DNA from: Verrucomicrobia bacterium UBA6015
Lineage (GTDB): Bacteria; Verrucomicrobiota; Kiritimatiellia; UBA8416
DNA length: 27,407 bases
Assembly (NCBI GenBank): GCA_002428045.1
Contig: DIZZ01000170.1
Span: forward strand, 503 to 27,909
Direction: 5' to 3'
Position 1 is the first letter of the stretch, and each line of letters starts with the position of its first letter. The position numbers and the translations under genes were made by a program. The notes under the pieces are model-generated. The model had not been told where the DNA came from. It saw only the letters and a list, made by a program, of their open reading frames with translations, and ran no database searches. Shown here one piece after another: positions 7,400 to 16,252 of the stretch.

Positions 7400-9120
7400 G
7401 GTGTTTCTCTCCGTCGATAGAGGCGCAACCGGGTTTCCCCCTGGCCGAATTTCGCGATCTCAAACAGCGGGACATAGTGCTCAGCAATGGCCTGCTGCAA
7501 CAGAGCTTGCGTGGATTCGGCGACCGGCACGATCCGGGGGGCATGAATCGCCAGCCACCAGTCGCTGCACGCCACCACGGCAGACTGGCCGCTTTTAATA
7601 TGACCGCGGAGCAGATTCGCATTCAACACATGAAACCGGCGCGCCTGCGCATCGTCCAGATCTGGAAAGAAGCAGAATGGGCCCAGCTCCATGCCATCCG
7701 GTACACGTAAGCCGGCCTCGACCGCCAGATAGGTATCCTGCGTCAGCAGCAGCGAATCGGGGGCGACGGTCGACGTGACCTGCTGCGCTGCCGAACGCAA
7801 CCCCTGCAAGGGCGTTGCCGTCTTCAACGGCCACCAGATCCGGTCGCGACCGGAAACCATCCACCCCTGCAGGAGCGGGGACGAGAGGCTGTGCGCCATC
7901 ATCAATGCCATGGCCCCGGCCACCGCCATGGCACGTCGCCCCGGACTCCACCCTTGCCGAAACAGCAGACTCACCGCAGGGGGTACCGACAGCAGGACGG
8001 CCAGCGGCATGGCGAAGACCTGGTAATCATCATAGGGAAACGGTGCCGCCAGATGGACTAGGGTAACCCCCGCCAACCCCCAGCCGCAAAGCCTCGGCAG
8101 GCTCCGTGCCAGCACGTTGCAATGTCCCGAATCGGCATGATCACGTCGACGCCAGCCAGCCAGCCCCAGCGCCGCGACGACAAGCAGCGGGAAGTAGAAA
8201 CCCGCGACCCGCAACAGGAAGCCTCCCTTATAGATCAACAGCAACAAGGGACTGGAAATCTGGCGGGCCGAATGATAGTCCAATAGACCAAAGCGAACCA
8301 CATCCGGCGCGTGCACAAGAAACGGACCGTACAGGGCGGCCAGCGCCGCCGTCCCGCCCGCCAGCATCCCGGCCAGGATGGTCAGCCCTCCACGGCACCG
8401 CCCGTTGCGCAGCCAACTCCAGGCCAGCGGCAGCCACACGGCGGGCAAAAGGATGCCTGCAGACAGTCGGGTTGCCGCCGCCATCCCGAAGCAGGCGGCC
8501 GCCAGCAGTCCGCCGCCAAACGCCCCCAGTCGACGCCAGGCGACACCTTCACCGGAGGCCGAGACACCGCTCGCCGACCGAATCGCCGTTTCCAGTCCAA
8601 GGAAGCCAAGGACGGTCAGCAATCCCGCGAGACCGTAGGTCTTGACCAGCGAGGTAAAGTAGACATGGTACAGATTCAAGCCCAGCAGCCCGGCCACCAG
8701 CAAGGCGGACGTGTTGGCTTCGGCGCGTAGACTGCGGCGGTCATTCACAGCCCCCAGCAAGACCATCCGGCGGCATAACAAGGCCGCCAACAGTAATGTC
8801 AGGATCCCCAGCAAGGCGGTAAAAATGCGCCCCCCAAGTACCCCGGCAAGCTGCACCAGGGGATACGCCACGCTGTAAGCATAGGCCATGAGCGGCCCTT
8901 GCGGGGATGCAAAATCGAGAAACGGATGCTTTCCCTCATGAACCAGGCGGGCGGCATACAGGTACCAACCCTCATCCTGATTCAAATCGCCCAGCCACAC
9001 GGCCACGGCATAGAACAGCCCCACGAGCAAGGCAAGGCCACCGCTCGCCACGATACTCCAGGACCGGCCACCTGGCGTTCTCTTCTTCACGGTCGACTGC
9101 GCGTTGTGCCGTTTTCCCAT
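7396..9120 (-). CDS. Membrane glycosyltransferase, GT39/PMT-ArnT-like
   Basis: A 574-residue polytopic membrane protein. After a basic N-terminus comes the first membrane segment (about 23-44). The loop LGDLNQDEGWYLYAA follows, with the Asp-Glu pair at 49-50 matching the catalytic acidic position of GT39/ArnT-type GT-C glycosyltransferases. The loop FLDFASPQGPLMAY is also typical of this family. About ten further hydrophobic stretches follow, and then a soluble C-terminal portion. Such enzymes use polyprenyl-phosphate-linked sugars on the periplasmic side. An in-frame start exists upstream at 9183, but it would lie deep inside pyrE. The ATG at 9120 shares one base with the pyrE stop (TGATG) and is chosen. 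The stop overlaps the start of the outer-membrane protein gene. Substrate is unknown. Confidence 0.78.
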   Translation of the reverse strand: MGKRHNAQSTVKKRTPGGRSWSIVASGGLALLVGLFYAVAVWLGDLNQDEGWYLYAARLVHEGKHPFLDFASPQGPLMAYAYSVAYPLVQLAGVLGGRIFTALLGILTLLLAALLCRRMVLLGAVNDRRSLRAEANTSALLVAGLLGLNLYHVYFTSLVKTYGLAGLLTVLGFLGLETAIRSASGVSASGEGVAWRRLGAFGGGLLAAACFGMAAATRLSAGILLPAVWLPLAWSWLRNGRCRGGLTILAGMLAGGTAALAALYGPFLVHAPDVVRFGLLDYHSARQISSPLLLLIYKGGFLLRVAGFYFPLLVVAALGLAGWRRRDHADSGHCNVLARSLPRLCGWGLAGVTLVHLAAPFPYDDYQVFAMPLAVLLSVPPAVSLLFRQGWSPGRRAMAVAGAMALMMAHSLSSPLLQGWMVSGRDRIWWPLKTATPLQGLRSAAQQVTSTVAPDSLLLTQDTYLAVEAGLRVPDGMELGPFCFFPDLDDAQARRFHVLNANLLRGHIKSGQSAVVACSDWWLAIHAPRIVPVAESTQALLQQAIAEHYVPLFEIAKFGQGETRLRLYRRRETP

Positions 9121-9692
9121 CAGGACCCCGGATGCTCGGCTTTCGACCCCGTCTTGCAAAGCGGACATTCCGCTGGCGTCCACACGGTTGGAGCCATCTC
9201 GATCAGGCTGGTCATCGGCACCTCAAACCGTGCGGTTCCCGCGCTACGATCAACGAGGACGGCCACCGCCATCACCATCCCGCCGCCAGCCTTGACGATA
9301 TCAATGGTTTCCTGCACGCGTCCGCCGCGGGTCACCACATCCTCGGCGACCACATAGCGGGCTCCCGGCGTAATCGAGAACCGCCGCATCACCAGGATCC
9401 CATCGGCTTTCTCGGCAAAGATCGACATCACCCCCAGCGCCCTGGCCACCTCGTGGCCGACGATCAAGCCGCCCAGCGCTGGCGAAATGACCGCATCCAC
9501 GCCCCCACCGGCAAGCTGCGCCCGCACACGAGCCGCCAGCGCCTGGCAGAGCTTCTCGGCTGCCTCGGGATAGCGCAAGGCATTGGCACATTGGAAGAAT
9601 CGATCACTATGGAGCTTGGAGCGCAACTCAAAATGGCCCGTCAGCAGCGCCCCGGTGTCTGCCAACAACGTCAACACATCATTCTCGTTCAT
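9120..9692 (-). CDS. pyrE: Orotate phosphoribosyltransferase
   Basis: Catalyses orotate + PRPP to orotidine 5'-monophosphate in pyrimidine biosynthesis, in the cytoplasm. The 190-residue protein has the PRPP-binding motif YVVAEDVVTRGG (113-124 from this start), SPALGGLIVGHEVAR, and a C-terminal CPLCKTG tail followed by HPGS that is usual for this OPRT subfamily. An alternative ATG lies one codon upstream (9695). The AAGGA site is two bases before that one but five before this one, so this start is preferred. The gene follows ftsZ by less than 20 bases and overlaps the GT39-like gene by one base. It thus sits inside the division/envelope run rather than with other pyrimidine genes. Confidence 0.92.
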   Translation of the reverse strand: MNENDVLTLLADTGALLTGHFELRSKLHSDRFFQCANALRYPEAAEKLCQALAARVRAQLAGGGVDAVISPALGGLIVGHEVARALGVMSIFAEKADGILVMRRFSITPGARYVVAEDVVTRGGRVQETIDIVKAGGGMVMAVAVLVDRSAGTARFEVPMTSLIEMAPTVWTPAECPLCKTGSKAEHPGS

Positions 9693-9710
9693 CATAATCC
9701 TTTTTTTATA

Positions 9711-10910
9711 TCATTTCTCAAGCACGATCCCACGCCGCTTGAAAGTCGGTGTATCCAGATCCTCCCCATCGAGGATGGTGGCGGGGATATTCACAAAACG
9801 GCCCCGCGAACCGGCGGGAGCATCAAACATCAATTCGCCCTGTGCGGCAGTTTTTGCCTTGGATCGAGATCCACTCGCTGGCATCGGTGCCGCCGGCTCG
9901 GTTCGGCGGCCCCCCCCGGCGCGCGGAGCGGGCGTCACGGTACGTCGGCGATCGGCCACATAAACCGTGATCAGAATACGGTCGTCCCAACCCTCATTGA
10001 CCACGGTACCCACCTGGATATCACAGTCGGCTGGCAACGCACCGCACACTGCGCTGAAGGCATCGCCGACTTCATGCAGTGTCATGTCGTAGCTCCCCGC
10101 CACACAAACCAGCGCGGCCCCGCAGGAGCGCAGAGAGGCACCCTTCTCCAGCACAGGGCCTTCAAGCAGCGCCTTGACTGCATGCAGTCCCCGCCCTACC
10201 CCCGAGGCCGTTCCGAAACCAAACAGGCAGGCCCCACTGCCCTTCCCGGCTAACGCACGCAACCCGCCCGCGTCCACCCCGATCAGCATCGGCTTGGCCA
10301 CCATCTGCCAGAGACTGCAAATCCCCGCCGCGAGGATCTCATCGGCACGGGCGAACAGGGCCGCCATCCCGCCCTCGGATCCAACGCCCGACACGAGCCG
10401 GTCATTGGGGATCACACTGACAAAATCGGCCATCGCCGTCACGGTCTGCAGACCTTCCCGTGCAATACGGTTGCGGAACTCCCCCTCGAAGGCAAACGGG
10501 GTGGTCGTCATCACCAGGGTCAGGATGCCTGCCTCCCTGGCTGCCGCCAGCACGACGGGAGCCGCTCCGGTTCCGGTGCCGCCGCCCAGTGCCACCGCCA
10601 TGATCAGCACATCGCAGTCACTCAACAACCCATGAATCATCTCGATATCGCGTTCGGCGGCGGCTTTGCCAACGGCAGGATCCCCGCCCGCCCCGCCATC
10701 GGCGGGGCCATGCCGCCCGATCAGGACCTTGGTCATGGCCTTGGAATTCTCCAACGCCACGGGATCGACATTGATCACCGCGATGGTACAACCCTCTCCT
10801 GAGCCCCCCCCAAGCACGCCAGCCACCGCGCGGCTCCCGCCATCCCCGATGCCCACCACACACACCCGACGCGAGACGGATTCGTCGCTATGCCTTATCA
10901 GCTTGAACAT
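9711..10910 (-). CDS. ftsZ: Cell division GTPase FtsZ, divergent T7 loop
   Basis: Tubulin-like GTPase that forms the division ring; 399 residues, normal length. The tubulin signature GGGTGTGAAP is at 109-118, TPFAFEGEFRNR (137-148) keeps the nucleotide-contacting Glu and Arg, and IPNDRL is at 167-172. The C-terminal conserved peptide DLDTPTFKRRG (384-394) is what FtsA binds. Two regions are unusual. The first glycine loop reads GIGDGGSRAV rather than the common GVGGGGGNAV. The T7 loop, normally N-x-D-F-A-D, reads G211-V-D-A-G-G216, so only the central Asp is kept. T7 completes the GTPase site of the neighbouring subunit, so hydrolysis could be weak or organised differently. The A-rich linker is about 60 residues. 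AAGGTGA serves as ribosome site and includes the ftsA stop. Confidence 0.9.
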   Translation of the reverse strand: MFKLIRHSDESVSRRVCVVGIGDGGSRAVAGVLGGGSGEGCTIAVINVDPVALENSKAMTKVLIGRHGPADGGAGGDPAVGKAAAERDIEMIHGLLSDCDVLIMAVALGGGTGTGAAPVVLAAAREAGILTLVMTTTPFAFEGEFRNRIAREGLQTVTAMADFVSVIPNDRLVSGVGSEGGMAALFARADEILAAGICSLWQMVAKPMLIGVDAGGLRALAGKGSGACLFGFGTASGVGRGLHAVKALLEGPVLEKGASLRSCGAALVCVAGSYDMTLHEVGDAFSAVCGALPADCDIQVGTVVNEGWDDRILITVYVADRRRTVTPAPRAGGGRRTEPAAPMPASGSRSKAKTAAQGELMFDAPAGSRGRFVNIPATILDGEDLDTPTFKRRGIVLEK

Positions 10911-10914
10911 GGTA

Positions 10915-12120
10915 TCACCTTCTACCCAAAAGTGTTTTCATCAACGATCCAAGTATCGATTTCGGCTCATCGCTTTGCGGATCCCTCGTCCGGAAGGTAT
11001 ATTCAAGAAGCCCGCAACAGGTGGCATACTCCGGCCCATCAACGCCCTTTTTCAAGCTAAGCACATGGCGCGGACGCCCGACAAAACAAGGCACGCCCAA
11101 CACCGATGTCGCTAACTCCGTGATGTCCTTCATATTGGCCCCGCCTCCCGTCAGGTACACGCCACCACCCAGCCGTGACAGAACATCGACCTCCTCGAGC
11201 CGCCGCCGGATCTTGAGCAGCGTTTCCTCCATTCGCGCATGGACCACGACATGCAGCGAGCGCAGATTCACTACATTCACAGGAAACCCCAACTCCGCCG
11301 GGAGCGACAACCGGGGCGGCTCCACATGATCGGAAACCAACGCGCGCCCATGTTCCTTCTTGATCTTCTCGGCCCGGATCTGGGGGATATTGAAGGCCAG
11401 CATGATATCGTTGGTCACATGATCCCCGCCCACCGCCAGGGAACCGCCGCAGGCGATCACACCGCCCGCATAGGCCACATAGTCCGTTGTGCCAGCCCCT
11501 AGGTCGATCACCACCGCCCCGCTGCGCTTCTGCTCGGGGGTCAGCACCGATAGCGCGGCAGCCAACCCGCTGAAAACCGTGTCCTGAACCGCCATCTGTA
11601 TCCGCTCCACGGTGCGGTGGGCGGTCATGAGAATACTGCGCACGCCATGGAATCCAAGGATATCCAGCGACAGTTTCGCGCCGACCATGCCTTCCGGATT
11701 CTCCACGGGCTCGTGGTCATCTACACTGTACCGCTGGTTGATCGTGTGGATCATATCCCGGTCGGCAGGGAGCGAGACGGCGCGGGCCAGCTCCTGGACC
11801 TCTTCCATGTCATCCTCGCAAATGGTGCCGTCAGGGGCGCAAACCGGGGCGGTGCCATTATAGACACTGCTGCGGATATGACCGCCTGTAATTGCCAGCA
11901 CCACCTCGTTAATATCCACATTAGCACCGTTCTCGGCATCCATCAGCGCCTTTTTCGCGCCGTTTGCCGCACCTTCCGGATCCGTGATCTCGCCTTTTTT
12001 CACGCCAGCACTGGGGTGCTCCCCGCGCCCGGTGATCATCAGGCTGCCATCCTCGCGCATTTCGCCCACCAGCGCCACCGTCTTGGATGTCCCTATTTCC
12101 AATGCAACTACAGGAATCAT
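10915..12120 (-). CDS. ftsA: Cell division protein FtsA
   Basis: Actin-like ATPase that tethers FtsZ to the membrane. The 401-residue protein starts VVALEIGTSKTVALVGE (phosphate-1 loop). It contains AVVIDLGAGTTDYVAYAGG (phosphate-2, about residue 205) and VYLTGGGANMKDI (adenosine motif, about 330). The FtsA-specific 1C subdomain lies between them, including NEVVLAITGGHIRS. The C-terminus SILGSLMKTLLGRR is an amphipathic, basic helix typical of the FtsA membrane-targeting sequence. The gene lies 14 bases after ftsQ and four bases before ftsZ, the usual order in the division and cell wall cluster. The start has AAGGGG six bases upstream. The FtsZ tail peptide encoded next door supports a matched FtsA-FtsZ pair. 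Confidence 0.94.
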   Translation of the reverse strand: MIPVVALEIGTSKTVALVGEMREDGSLMITGRGEHPSAGVKKGEITDPEGAANGAKKALMDAENGANVDINEVVLAITGGHIRSSVYNGTAPVCAPDGTICEDDMEEVQELARAVSLPADRDMIHTINQRYSVDDHEPVENPEGMVGAKLSLDILGFHGVRSILMTAHRTVERIQMAVQDTVFSGLAAALSVLTPEQKRSGAVVIDLGAGTTDYVAYAGGVIACGGSLAVGGDHVTNDIMLAFNIPQIRAEKIKKEHGRALVSDHVEPPRLSLPAELGFPVNVVNLRSLHVVVHARMEETLLKIRRRLEEVDVLSRLGGGVYLTGGGANMKDITELATSVLGVPCFVGRPRHVLSLKKGVDGPEYATCCGLLEYTFRTRDPQSDEPKSILGSLMKTLLGRR

Positions 12121-12134
12121 GATGTCCCCTTCAC

Positions 12135-12986
12135 CTACCGCACATAAACCCGTCCGGGAATCGTGGCGTCATATTCGGTATGCCCGCCCCGATCCTGCTG
12201 CGCCACCTGCCTCACTTCGGAAAGCCGCTGCATTAGATTCGCCTTGGCGTTCTCCGTGCTACGCCCCATGCCGTCCCAAGATAGCTTGGTCTCTTTGATC
12301 CCGTCCGACGTCAGCAGATGGATCCGCAAATAGTCATCGCGGCTGACATCCACACCGACAAGACGCAGCCCCATCCTCGGATTATCACACGCAACCAGCA
12401 CATCAATCGCCGCCTTGGACATGCCCTGCACCGTCCGTCCAGGCATCAGTTCGGGATCCTTGTCACCGATGATGACAGGCAGGCTATGCAAATCGCGGTT
12501 CAACCGGAAGACAAATCCTTCCCTGTCCGCGACGAGGGCTCCTCGCTGCCCCATCCGTGCCAGCGGATCGCGCTCACGGATCTCCACCACCAGCGTGCCG
12601 GGCAGCTTGCGCTGGACCTTCATCTGCTTGACCAGCGGGTTGCGCTCAAGGTAGAGCTTCACCAGTTGGTCGATATCAAAACCAAACAGATTGCTGCCTG
12701 CCGTGATGCCGACATGCGCCAGGTATTCAAGGATAAGCGGTTCCGTTTTGACACGTCCGGCCGTCACCTCGATGGCTTGGATACTGAACCGGTCATTCTG
12801 TACGAACAGTTCCTGGTTGAGGTAGCGAATGCCCGACCACGTGACCAATCCAACACCGACCAGCACCAGCAGCAGGAAGATGACGGCACCCACGGGATAC
12901 CATCTGGGGCGGGCCGTGGGCGAGGGCGGCTTCATCCGGGCACCAAGCCTCACGGAGCGTTGTCGCTGGGAACTATAGGGAGCCAT
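12135..12986 (-). CDS. ftsQ: Cell division protein FtsQ/DivIB
   Basis: Bitopic divisome protein that links early and late division proteins. The 283-residue protein has a basic cytoplasmic N-terminus, one transmembrane segment (about 30-50, VGAVIFLLLVLVGVGLVTW), and a POTRA domain that starts FSIQAIEVTAG and includes HVGITAGSNLFGFDIDQL. The FtsQ beta domain with KLPGTLVVEIRERDPLARM follows. A GTG four codons upstream (12998) is in frame, but the ATG at 12986 has a strong GGAGGT site four bases upstream and is preferred. With this start the gene overlaps the end of ddl by 14 bases, and ftsA follows after 14 bases. Length and layout are normal for the family. Confidence 0.88.
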   Translation of the reverse strand: MAPYSSQRQRSVRLGARMKPPSPTARPRWYPVGAVIFLLLVLVGVGLVTWSGIRYLNQELFVQNDRFSIQAIEVTAGRVKTEPLILEYLAHVGITAGSNLFGFDIDQLVKLYLERNPLVKQMKVQRKLPGTLVVEIRERDPLARMGQRGALVADREGFVFRLNRDLHSLPVIIGDKDPELMPGRTVQGMSKAAIDVLVACDNPRMGLRLVGVDVSRDDYLRIHLLTSDGIKETKLSWDGMGRSTENAKANLMQRLSEVRQVAQQDRGGHTEYDATIPGRVYVR

Positions 12987-13902
12987 GCCCACCTCCACGT
13001 CCGGCCCCGTACCGGGCGGTCTGCATCAAGCGGTGGCACAACTCGGGAAACGGGATGCCAGCCTGGGCGGCCGCCTTCGGCAGCAGACTGGTTTCGGTCA
13101 GGCCCGGGATGCTGTTGAGTTCAAGCACGAACAGCGATCCATCCGCCTGCAGGCGGAAATCCACACGGCCCACCCCCTCGCATCCCAGCGCATCAAAAAC
13201 CGCCAGCGAAATCCGCCAGGCCTCATCGCGCACGGCCTCGGAAATCGCCGCTGGACAATGATACTGCGTCTGTCCCGGCGTGTACTTGGCGGTATACCCA
13301 TACCATCCTCCGGGTGCCGCGATCTCCACCACTGGCAGGGGGTGGCGATCAATCACACCAACCGTCAGCTCGCGCCCGTCGATGTAGGTTTCCACGAGCA
13401 CCGTGTCATCGTACCTGAAGGCATCCGCCAGGGCGGCCTCGATATCGTCCGGCGAACGCAATAGGTGAACGCCGATACTCGATCCTTGCCCGGACGGCTT
13501 GACCACGGCAGGAAGCGGAAAGGAAAATGCATCCCCGCGATGCAGGATCCGGTAGGCGGGGGAGGGGATGCCATGCCGGTCAAAGGCCGCCTTGGTCAAT
13601 ACCTTATCCATCGCCACTTGGCTGGCCTCTGCCCCGGAGCCCGTGTAGGGGATACCCATCTGATCAAGCACCGACTGCACCCCGCCATCCTCGCCAAAGG
13701 CACCATGCAGGGCAATGAACACCGCCTCGGTACCGGGGGGCAACTTGAATTCGCGCCCATGCACATCCACGGCCTCGGCATCATAGCCGCTATCCAGCAG
13801 TCCGCGCAGCGCTGCCGCCCCACTGCGTAGCGAGACCTCCCGCTCTGCCGACGGACCACCCATCAGGACAGCCACCTTCTTGTATCGTTTCTGTTGCGTC
13901 AC
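12973..13902 (-). CDS. ddl: D-alanine--D-alanine ligase
   Basis: ATP-grasp enzyme that joins two D-alanines for the peptidoglycan stem peptide. The 309-residue protein has VAVLMGGPSAEREVSLRSG at the N-terminus, ALHGAFGEDG (the HGxxGEDG motif), and the ATP-binding loop VVKPSGQGSSIGV. The C-terminal metal- and substrate-binding motif ELNSIPGLTETSLLPKAA is also intact. All catalytic segments are present. The start codon is GTG with GGAG eight bases upstream, and that ribosome site overlaps the stop of the murC-murB gene only five bases away. The gene is the step between the Mur ligase gene and ftsQ in the dcw cluster. Confidence 0.94.
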   Translation of the reverse strand: MTQQKRYKKVAVLMGGPSAEREVSLRSGAAALRGLLDSGYDAEAVDVHGREFKLPPGTEAVFIALHGAFGEDGGVQSVLDQMGIPYTGSGAEASQVAMDKVLTKAAFDRHGIPSPAYRILHRGDAFSFPLPAVVKPSGQGSSIGVHLLRSPDDIEAALADAFRYDDTVLVETYIDGRELTVGVIDRHPLPVVEIAAPGGWYGYTAKYTPGQTQYHCPAAISEAVRDEAWRISLAVFDALGCEGVGRVDFRLQADGSLFVLELNSIPGLTETSLLPKAAAQAGIPFPELCHRLMQTARYGAGRGGGHGSL

Positions 13903-13907
13903 GTTAT

Positions 13908-16199
13908 CTACTCCAGAAAAATCACTTCACGAACCAGCGAAACCCCTGTCACCTGTCGAACCCGCTGCTCAATCCGCTGAATCAGCGCCAGGACATCCGA
14001 TGCCGTGGCGTCCTTTTCGGCAACCACGAAATTGCCATGCCGCAGCGGCACTCCAGCCCCCCCGATTCGCGTTCCTTTCAACCCCGTCTCCTCAACCAAC
14101 CGCCCCGCATAACCGCCGGGCGGATTCCTGAACACGGACCCCGCACAGCGCAAGCCACGCATCCAGGACCGCTTCTCGGCAATCTCCCGGCGTCGCTCGC
14201 GAATTACCGTCGGATCCTCTTTGTCCAGCCGGAAAGCCGCCTCGATCACGATCATTTCACGCAAGGATTCGCACCCGCGATAGCTCCACTCCAATGCGTC
14301 GGTGGGCACTATACATGATTCCCCGTCGCGTTTCAAACCACGAATCCATAAAATTCGTTCCCGCACTTCGTGCCCGTAGGCACCCCCATTCATCCGGACA
14401 ATTCCGCCGACACTGCCGGGCACACCATCAATGAATTCGAGCCCCGCAAGCCCCTCAACCGTAAGGGTTTCCTGCAATCGCGACAGCGGCACGGCACCGC
14501 CCACCGTCACCACGGGTGCCTCATTCAAAGCGATCTGATGGAACATCGGCCCGGCTAGCCGCAGAATCACCCCCCGCACACCAAGGTCGGTAACCAGGAT
14601 GTTACTGCCAGCGCCCAGCACCTGCAACGGCAGGTTGGCCTGCCGGAGATGACACAGGACTGCGGACAGGTCCGCCGCGTCTCCGACCTCGATCCATACG
14701 TCGGCCGTGCCGCCCACCCGGTAGGTCGTATGGCCGCTCATCGGCTCGTCAAATCGCACAACCGAGTTGGGCAGCATAGGAAAATCGCCAGCATCCTGAG
14801 GCGTTTCGCCGAGGCGGCAACCTTCATCCCGGGCCCACCCCGCGATCTTCTCCACATCGCCAGCACCGACCACTAGCAGCCAGTCGCCCGGCTGCAGTTC
14901 CCGCCGCAAATACCCCCAGGCCTGCTTCAGCGAGGTGGCCAGTAGGGGCACGGGAACGTCGACCTGCGCGTTGTCCTGGAAGTGGGCATACAGGTCGCAG
15001 GACATCCCTCCGGCCTGCATCGGCTCCGATGCGGCATAGACCGGGACCAGCACCAGCTTATCCACCCCGGCAAAGGCGGCCGGGAAGGCGGCCCCCAGCG
15101 CGGCGGTGCGGGTGTAGCGGTGCGGCTGGAATACCGCCACCAGGCGGCCGCCATGCTCGCGACGGGCGGTTTGCACCAGCGCGGCGATTTCGGAGGGATG
15201 ATGCGCATAGTCCGAGATCACCTTTACCCCGTTGCTTTGGCAAATCGTCTCGTAACGCCGCCGCGGCAAGGCCAGCCCCGCCGCTCCCGCCACCAACGTC
15301 GCCATCGGGATGCCCAGTTCCAGGCATACCCCCAGGGCCGCCAGCAGGTTCAAGGCGTTGTGGCGCCCCGGCAGCACCAGCGGCAACGTCCCGAGCAACA
15401 CGCCGTCCCGGAATATCCGCATCTGCCTGCCGTCAGCCGCCCACTCGCCGCGCAGATCGGCATCCTGCGCAAAGCCGAACCCGATCCCGTTGGGCAACGC
15501 GTTGCCCAGACGGCAGGCCCGGGGATCATCACAGCCGTAAAAGACGCGCCGGGAGGCCGCCTGCATGAACACGGCGAAGCACGATTCAAACGCGTCGACC
15601 GACTCAAAATGCTCCATGTGATCAAACTCGATATTGTTGACGACGGCGATATCGGGGCAGTACAAAGCCAGCGTCCCGTCACTCTCATCGGCTTCGACAA
15701 CCAGCGTCCCGCCGGTGCCGGCATGAGCCACCGCGCCAAGGACGGACGATTGGCCACCGATACACCACGAGGGATCGGATCCTGCGGCCAGCAAGAGTTG
15801 GGCAATCAGGGTGGATGTCGTGGTCTTGCCGTGGGTTCCGGCCACCGCCACACTCGAGCCCTCCGCCATATTCACCAGCGCGGCCAGCACCTCGCCACGC
15901 CGCCATACCGGCATCCCGGACGAACGGGCAGCCACCATCTCCTCGCCATCATCCGCCACGGCGGGCGTCCGGATCAGCCATGCGCAGCCAGCCACATGCG
16001 AGGCGGCATGCCCGGACGCCACGTTAATGCCAGCCGCCCGCAGCGAATCCACAACCGAGCCTTCAGCCGCGGCATCACAGCCGCTGACCGGCAGCCCGCG
16101 GGCACGCAGCAACAGCGCCACCCCGGCCATGCCAATACCGCCGATGCCGGTCATGTGCACCGAGCCCTGCTCCTGAATCAACCGCGTTATTCCGTCCAT
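13908..16199 (-). CDS. murC-murB: MurC-MurB fusion (UDP-MurNAc--L-Ala ligase / UDP-EnolpyruvylGlcNAc reductase)
   Basis: A 763-residue bifunctional peptidoglycan precursor enzyme. Residues 1-465 are MurC: GIGGIGMAG (18-26, UDP-sugar site), GTHGKTTT (121-128, ATP P-loop), NNIEFDHMEHF and YAHHPSEI. Residues 480-763 are MurB: TTYRVGGTADV, GAGSNILV (529-536, FAD site), GVPGSVGGIVRMNGGAYG, and CAGSVFRNP with the presumed catalytic Ser688. Near the end REVIF carries the conserved Glu758. MurB reduces the enolpyruvyl group with NADPH/FAD to give UDP-MurNAc, and MurC then adds L-alanine. The fusion thus couples consecutive steps, with the domains in reverse pathway order. The gene is first in the leftward run. 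The ATG at 16199 has a GGATGGGA site, and a later ATG at residue 16 would cut into MurC. Confidence 0.95.
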   Translation of the reverse strand: MDGITRLIQEQGSVHMTGIGGIGMAGVALLLRARGLPVSGCDAAAEGSVVDSLRAAGINVASGHAASHVAGCAWLIRTPAVADDGEEMVAARSSGMPVWRRGEVLAALVNMAEGSSVAVAGTHGKTTTSTLIAQLLLAAGSDPSWCIGGQSSVLGAVAHAGTGGTLVVEADESDGTLALYCPDIAVVNNIEFDHMEHFESVDAFESCFAVFMQAASRRVFYGCDDPRACRLGNALPNGIGFGFAQDADLRGEWAADGRQMRIFRDGVLLGTLPLVLPGRHNALNLLAALGVCLELGIPMATLVAGAAGLALPRRRYETICQSNGVKVISDYAHHPSEIAALVQTARREHGGRLVAVFQPHRYTRTAALGAAFPAAFAGVDKLVLVPVYAASEPMQAGGMSCDLYAHFQDNAQVDVPVPLLATSLKQAWGYLRRELQPGDWLLVVGAGDVEKIAGWARDEGCRLGETPQDAGDFPMLPNSVVRFDEPMSGHTTYRVGGTADVWIEVGDAADLSAVLCHLRQANLPLQVLGAGSNILVTDLGVRGVILRLAGPMFHQIALNEAPVVTVGGAVPLSRLQETLTVEGLAGLEFIDGVPGSVGGIVRMNGGAYGHEVRERILWIRGLKRDGESCIVPTDALEWSYRGCESLREMIVIEAAFRLDKEDPTVIRERRREIAEKRSWMRGLRCAGSVFRNPPGGYAGRLVEETGLKGTRIGGAGVPLRHGNFVVAEKDATASDVLALIQRIEQRVRQVTGVSLVREVIFLE

Positions 16200-16252
16200 T
16201 CAATATCCCATCCAAAAAATAGTCAGACATCCACGAACCACACGCCCCCCCT

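Noticed and set aside
7396..9183. The longer version of the GT39-like gene starting at 9183.
   Set aside because: The extra 21 codons lie inside pyrE and would not be membrane or catalytic sequence; the ATG overlapping the pyrE stop is a normal coupled start.
8907..10253. A 448-codon plus-strand frame antisense to the GT39-like gene, pyrE and ftsZ.
   Set aside because: It spans three well-supported minus-strand genes and has low-complexity, Arg/His/Pro-rich translation without recognisable motifs.
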